A stretch of DNA of 64,000 nt from Arthrobacter sp. efr-133-R2A-120. Its GTDB lineage: Bacteria > Actinomycetota > Actinomycetes > Actinomycetales > Micrococcaceae. The first letter of the stretch is position 1. Every line of letters starts with the position of its first letter. The notes under the pieces were generated by a model that was not told where the DNA came from, searched no databases, and worked only from the letters and a program-made list of their open reading frames with translations. The position numbers and the translations under genes were made by a program. Shown here one piece after another: positions 60,431 to 64,000 of the stretch. Location of the stretch: contig NZ_JARVRF010000030.1 in the NCBI RefSeq assembly GCF_030209835.1, positions 1 through 64,000 on the forward strand, given 5' to 3'.

Positions 60431-61393
60431 ATGACCGTAACCAGTACGCGTGCGAAGCCGGAAGGGACCCTGCCCGACCGGACTGAACCAGCGGCCCCCA
60501 GGAAACGCAGGCGCAACCCCCTGCCGTACATCCTTCTGCTTCCCGCGGTGCTCATTGTCCTGGTGGACATGGGCTACCCGTTGCTCCGCCAAATCACCAT
60601 GGCGTTCCAGCACTTTTCCCTTGAGCAACAGTTCGGCAAACCCGCGGAATTCGTCGGGCTCGACAATTTCACCCGGGTGCTCGGCGATTCGGCATTCTGG
60701 CTCACCCTGGGAAGATCCCTTGCCTTCTGCCTTGTGTGTGCCGCCCTGACAATGGCCATCGGGATCGGAGGCGCGCTTCTGCTCACCAAACTCTCGCGCC
60801 CGGTCTCCGTCTTCGTCCAGGCCGCCATGCTGCTGGCCTGGGCGATGCCCGTGTTGTCCTCGCTCCAAGTGTTCCAATGGATCTTCGATTCCAGGTCCGG
60901 GGTGGTCGACTGGACACTGGCCGGACTGGGAATGCAAGGGATGGCTGGCTACAACTGGTTTTCCAACCCCCTGACCTTCTTCGCGGTAGCGGCCATCCTG
61001 GTCATCTGGATGAGCGTGCCGCTGGTGGTCTTCATGGTCTACGCATCGGTCACCCAGATCGATGAGTCCATGCTGGAGGCCTCAACTCTCGATGGTGCCA
61101 ACGGCTGGAAGCAATTCCGCGAAATCACCGTTCCCACCATCGCCCCGGTTCTCCTGCTGGTCACGATCCTTGAAATCATCTGGGACCTGCGGGTCTTTAC
61201 GCAGATCTTCATCCTGCAGAAAAACGGCGGCATCACCGAGCAGACCAACGTCCTTGGCACATACGTCTACCAGGTGGGCTTGTCCGGCGGAGACTACGGT
61301 GTGGCTTCCGCGACCGCCCTGATCATGCTGCTGATCACGCTGCTCCTCACTTGGCGTTATGTCACCCAATTCCTGAAGCAGGGAGAAGTCTGA
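60431..61393 (+). CDS. Sugar ABC importer permease, MalF type
   Basis: 320 residues. A Lys/Arg/Pro-rich leader is followed by six membrane segments and the EAA loop EASTLDGANGWKQFREI...PTI. AAAGGACC lies upstream of the ATG. The stop directly adjoins the next start. No ATPase gene is present, as in the first sugar operon. Confidence 0.91.
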   Translation: MTVTSTRAKPEGTLPDRTEPAAPRKRRRNPLPYILLLPAVLIVLVDMGYPLLRQITMAFQHFSLEQQFGKPAEFVGLDNFTRVLGDSAFWLTLGRSLAFCLVCAALTMAIGIGGALLLTKLSRPVSVFVQAAMLLAWAMPVLSSLQVFQWIFDSRSGVVDWTLAGLGMQGMAGYNWFSNPLTFFAVAAILVIWMSVPLVVFMVYASVTQIDESMLEASTLDGANGWKQFREITVPTIAPVLLLVTILEIIWDLRVFTQIFILQKNGGITEQTNVLGTYVYQVGLSGGDYGVASATALIMLLITLLLTWRYVTQFLKQGEV

Positions 61394-62233
61394 ATGGCCC
61401 TCAAACCCAGCCCCGTCCGCCGCTCGGCGGCCAACATCACCGGCCTGGTCTTCGGGCTGCTGTGGATTTTCCCGGTCTACTGGTTGGTCAACAATTCGCT
61501 CGTCACGGACGACGCCTTGCAGTCCCGCACGCCGTCGTTCCTGCCGCTCGACTTTACTTGGGCGCACTACGAAACAGTGCTCCACGACAGCCGCTTCTGG
61601 TCCGCCCTGCGGATGAGCTTCGGGGTTGCCCTGATTGTGGTGGTGGCCGCATTGCTTTTCGCCTTCTTCGCGAGCATGGCGCTCAGCCGCTTTCGATTCA
61701 AGGGCCGCAAGATCATCATCATCTCGGTGCTCGTGATCCAGATGATCCCTGCTGAAGCCATGTTCATTTCCCAGTACAAGATGATCGACAGCTGGCACCT
61801 GCTCAACTCCGTGCTCGGCCTGAGCCTGCTGTACGTCGGGGCGTCCGTGCCTTTCACTATCTGGATGCTCAAGGGATTTGTTGACGGGGTCCCTGTGGAG
61901 CTCGAAGAGTCAGCGATGATTGACGGTTGCTCCCGAATGGGCGCATTCTTCCGGGTGACCTTTCCGCTACTGGGCTCCGGACTGGTGGCCTCCGGAATCT
62001 TCGCCTTCTTGGCCGCATGGAACGAATACACATTGGCGCTGGTACTGCTGAGCAGCGACAACAGCAAGACCCTCCCGCTGTGGATCCAAGGCTTCAGCGG
62101 CCAGAACCAGGCCACGGACTGGGGTGGGATCATGGCCGGGTCCACCCTCATGGCGCTACCGGTGATCATTCTCTTCGTCATCGTCCAGAAGAAGATGGCC
62201 CAGGGCCTCGTTGCCGGTGCGGTGAAAGGCTGA
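61394..62233 (+). CDS. Sugar ABC importer permease, MalG type
   Basis: 279 residues with six membrane segments, LVFGLLWIFPVYWLVNNSLV first, the EAA loop EESAMIDGCSRMGAFFRVTF and the C-terminus FVIVQKKMAQGLVAGAVKG. GGGAGAAG before the ATG lies in the end of the MalF-type gene. It is followed after one base by the ROK kinase gene. Confidence 0.91.
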   Translation: MALKPSPVRRSAANITGLVFGLLWIFPVYWLVNNSLVTDDALQSRTPSFLPLDFTWAHYETVLHDSRFWSALRMSFGVALIVVVAALLFAFFASMALSRFRFKGRKIIIISVLVIQMIPAEAMFISQYKMIDSWHLLNSVLGLSLLYVGASVPFTIWMLKGFVDGVPVELEESAMIDGCSRMGAFFRVTFPLLGSGLVASGIFAFLAAWNEYTLALVLLSSDNSKTLPLWIQGFSGQNQATDWGGIMAGSTLMALPVIILFVIVQKKMAQGLVAGAVKG

Positions 62234-62234
62234 C

Positions 62235-63251
62235 ATGCAGTTGAGTGTTCAAACCGCCGGTTCCCCTCCGACGTCGTTGATTCCGGGACCGGGCGCTCCG
62301 GTGATGGTCTTCGACGTTGGCGGCACCGACCTCAAATACGGCGTCGTGGATTCCACCGGCCGCTTCGCACACCAAGGAAGCACACCAACGGCAATTGGTT
62401 CGCAGGAAAAATTCCTTGACCAGCTTTCCGGCCTCGTCGCCACCTACCAGGCTGGGCCCCGGGAGCAGCGACCGCAGGCAATCGCCGTCAACGCGCCGGG
62501 GATTGTGGATGCGAGCACCGGCGTTGTGGTCTCCGCAGTGAACCTGGGCTGGAGCGACTTCGCCCTCTCCTCGGCTTTGGAAACGCGCGTCGGACTTCCT
62601 GTGGTGCTCGGCAACGATGTGCAGATGGCCGGTTTGGCGGAGCACCGTCTGGGGGCCGCGAAGGGGCTGCGGAACGCCCTGGTGTTGGTCATCGGCACCG
62701 GGATCGCCAGCGCGGTCATCCTGGACGGCGAGGTGTACGACGGCGACGGGTACGCCGGAGAAATCGGCCACGCCCGCATGGAACCACTCACGAGCACCGT
62801 GGCCATCCTGTGCACGTGCGGCGCGTCAGGATGCCTGCAGACGGTGTCCTCAGCCTCGGCCATCGCACGCAACTATGCAGCCGTCTCCGGTACCCGCGTT
62901 GTTGGCGCGAAGGAAGTGATGGAGGCCGCAGCAGCGGGTGACCCGGCCGCCGTCGGGGTCCTGAACCAGGCATATGACGGGCTCGCGCTGGCGATCGCGC
63001 AGAGCGTCGCACTCCTGGCGCCGCAGGCCGTCATCTTCGGCGGTGGCCTGTCCAATGCCGGCGACGCGCTCCTTCGCCCGGTAGCGGAGCGGCTGGACTC
63101 CATCCTGAGTTTCCACCGCAGGCCCCGGCTCCTGCCTGCGCGGTTCGGCTCTTCGGCGGGACTTCTCGGCGGCGCAGTGCAGGCCCGTCGGCTACTCTGC
63201 AAAGAGCAGCCCAACGGCGGCCAGCAGACACCGAGCCCCTGGAGGGACTGA
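62235..63251 (+). CDS. ROK-family sugar kinase
   Basis: 338 residues. Phosphate loop VFDVGGTDLKYGVVD, NAPGIVD near 93, GNDVQMAGLAEHRLGAAKG, IGTGIASAVILDGEVYDG, EIGHARMEP and the zinc-binding CTCGASGCLQ near 197-206. ROK kinases phosphorylate glucose, N-acetylmannosamine, allose or similar sugars. The N-terminus has a 20-residue extension. In this operon it would phosphorylate the imported sugar. Confidence 0.9.
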   Translation: MQLSVQTAGSPPTSLIPGPGAPVMVFDVGGTDLKYGVVDSTGRFAHQGSTPTAIGSQEKFLDQLSGLVATYQAGPREQRPQAIAVNAPGIVDASTGVVVSAVNLGWSDFALSSALETRVGLPVVLGNDVQMAGLAEHRLGAAKGLRNALVLVIGTGIASAVILDGEVYDGDGYAGEIGHARMEPLTSTVAILCTCGASGCLQTVSSASAIARNYAAVSGTRVVGAKEVMEAAAAGDPAAVGVLNQAYDGLALAIAQSVALLAPQAVIFGGGLSNAGDALLRPVAERLDSILSFHRRPRLLPARFGSSAGLLGGAVQARRLLCKEQPNGGQQTPSPWRD

Positions 63252-63253
63252 CT

Positions 63254-64000
63254 TTGGGTTACAAGCCTTCCTATGCCAAGACCGTCAAAAGAACCGGTCC
63301 CCGGGACATCGCGCTGACTGAATACTCCTCCAGCATCCTGTCCATGATCGCGAGCGGCCGGGCGACGTCGCGCGCCGACCTCGCGCGCACCCTGAACCTT
63401 GCCCCATCCACCATCACCATCAAGGTGAACGAGCTGATGGAAGCCGGGCTCATCAGCGAGAGCGGCTCAGGTTCGGCGACCGGAGGCCGAAGGCCAACGC
63501 TCCTGGAACTGGTCCCGGACGCGGGGTTCATCCTGGCGGCGGATTTGGGCGCCCATCATTTGTGGGTCGGCAAGCTGAACCTCTCAGGCAATCTGCTTGT
63601 CTCCGAAATCAGGACCATCGACATCAACGACGGCCCCGAAGTGGTTCTGCCCCAGGCCGCCGCGATGATGCGTGCCCTGAGCGATCCGGCCGTCGACCCT
63701 CCGCTGCGCGGCGTAGGGATGTCCTTGCCCGGACCGGTCAACTTTGCCTTGGGTGCGCTCGACTCGCCGTCCAGAATGCGCGGCTGGCACGAGTTCAAGG
63801 TCCGGAACTGGCTTGCCGAGGAATTCGGGACCTTGGCGGTAGTGGACAACGACGCCAACATGATGGCTTTGGGTGAGCACACGCTGCGCCAGCGGGAATC
63901 ACCCGATTCCAAAGTCCGGCAGAACACGCTGTTCCTCAAAGCAGGGGCCGCGATCGGCTGCGGGCTCATCATTGACGGACAGGTCTACCGGGGCGCCACG
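63254..64000 (+). CDS. ROK-family transcriptional repressor, 3' end outside the window
   Basis: The first 249 codons are present, and the frame is still open at the window edge. The start is a TTG at 63254 with GGAGGG seven bases upstream; no ATG or GTG fits. The N-terminal winged helix reads ILSMIASGRATSRADLARTL, NLAPSTITIKVNELMEAGLI and TGGRRPTLLELV. A ROK fold follows, with ILAADLGAHHLWVGKLNLSG, VGMSLPGPVNF, VVDNDANMMALGEH and AGAAIGCGLIIDGQVYRG. It probably controls the sugar operon through the AACTAAGTT sites at 58992-59017. Confidence 0.88.
   Translation, partial: MGYKPSYAKTVKRTGPRDIALTEYSSSILSMIASGRATSRADLARTLNLAPSTITIKVNELMEAGLISESGSGSATGGRRPTLLELVPDAGFILAADLGAHHLWVGKLNLSGNLLVSEIRTIDINDGPEVVLPQAAAMMRALSDPAVDPPLRGVGMSLPGPVNFALGALDSPSRMRGWHEFKVRNWLAEEFGTLAVVDNDANMMALGEHTLRQRESPDSKVRQNTLFLKAGAAIGCGLIIDGQVYRGAT

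Overview
The window is high-GC DNA (about 65%) with strong GGAGG-type ribosome sites, many ATGA/GTGA gene overlaps, GTG and TTG starts, and actinobacterial families (DUF222-HNH, DUF2630, DUF1992, PucR, MarR, M81/MlrC). It looks like a chromosomal segment of a soil actinobacterium of the Micrococcaceae, most probably Arthrobacter or a close relative. I see no rRNA, tRNA, prophage, transposase or CRISPR array. Most of it is catabolic 'accessory metabolism': clusters of transporter + enzymes + local regulator, one after another.

Layout. (1) 1-7.1 kb: a histidine-utilisation (Hut) region. A leftward set comprises an IclR regulator, a betaine/choline-type (OpuC-like) ABC importer and the start of a probable urocanate hydratase. 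A rightward pair comprises an M20 amidohydrolase and formimidoylglutamate deiminase (HutF). (2) 7.1-7.8 kb: a MITE-like repeat between two ~33 bp direct repeats, then a deleted aminotransferase remnant. (3) 7.8-16.1 kb: an HpcH/HpaI aldolase facing a leftward operon of NCS1 permease, HyuA-like ATPase, two tandem DUF917 proteins, a PucR regulator and an Asp/Glu-hydantoin racemase. This is probably a ring-opening pathway for a hydantoin or thiohydantoin. (4) 16.2-19.4 kb: repeat elements, an orphan HATPase domain, an alpha/beta hydrolase and an LLM flavin monooxygenase. (5) 19.4-25.1 kb: a heterodimeric ABC exporter, a SUMF1-fold protein with no ordinary start codon, ArsR and SRPBCC genes and a small ORF.

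(6) 25.2-34.9 kb: a leftward glycan cluster. A LacI regulator with paired operators is followed by a sugar ABC importer, a GH130-type enzyme, a large secreted protein, a second beta-propeller glycosidase and a BadF-type sugar kinase. (7) 35.0-43.2 kb: a 32 bp perfect inverted repeat, then a tetritol/tetrulose cluster. Its leftward arm encodes a sugar-phosphate isomerase, SDR, DhaK-DhaL kinase and RpiB-like isomerase. Its rightward arm encodes an MHS transporter and a split transketolase. A GntR gene follows, and matching TTAACAGTC-type palindromes lie at both promoters. (8) 43.3-55.4 kb: single genes and pairs, namely an EmrB-type efflux pump, a UvrA2-like ABC protein, VOC, NTF2-like, Nudix, TetR/SDR with a clear palindrome, DUF2630, DUF1992, DUF222-HNH, an NTF2-like pseudogene, SDR/membrane protein and MarR.

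(9) 55.4-64 kb: a second sugar cluster. A Gfo/Idh/MocA dehydrogenase and a TIM-barrel isomerase (leftward) diverge from an M81 (MlrC) protein, a sugar ABC importer, a ROK kinase and a ROK repressor (TTG start) that runs off the window.

The most unusual signals are the CTCGCTCAC/GTGAGCGAG intergenic repeat family at four places in 12 kb, the 32 bp-arm perfect hairpin, the tandem DUF917-HyuA-NCS1-racemase operon beside the Hut genes, the regulated tetrulose cluster with its own transketolase, and several internally deleted gene remnants. All functions are inferred from sequence alone.
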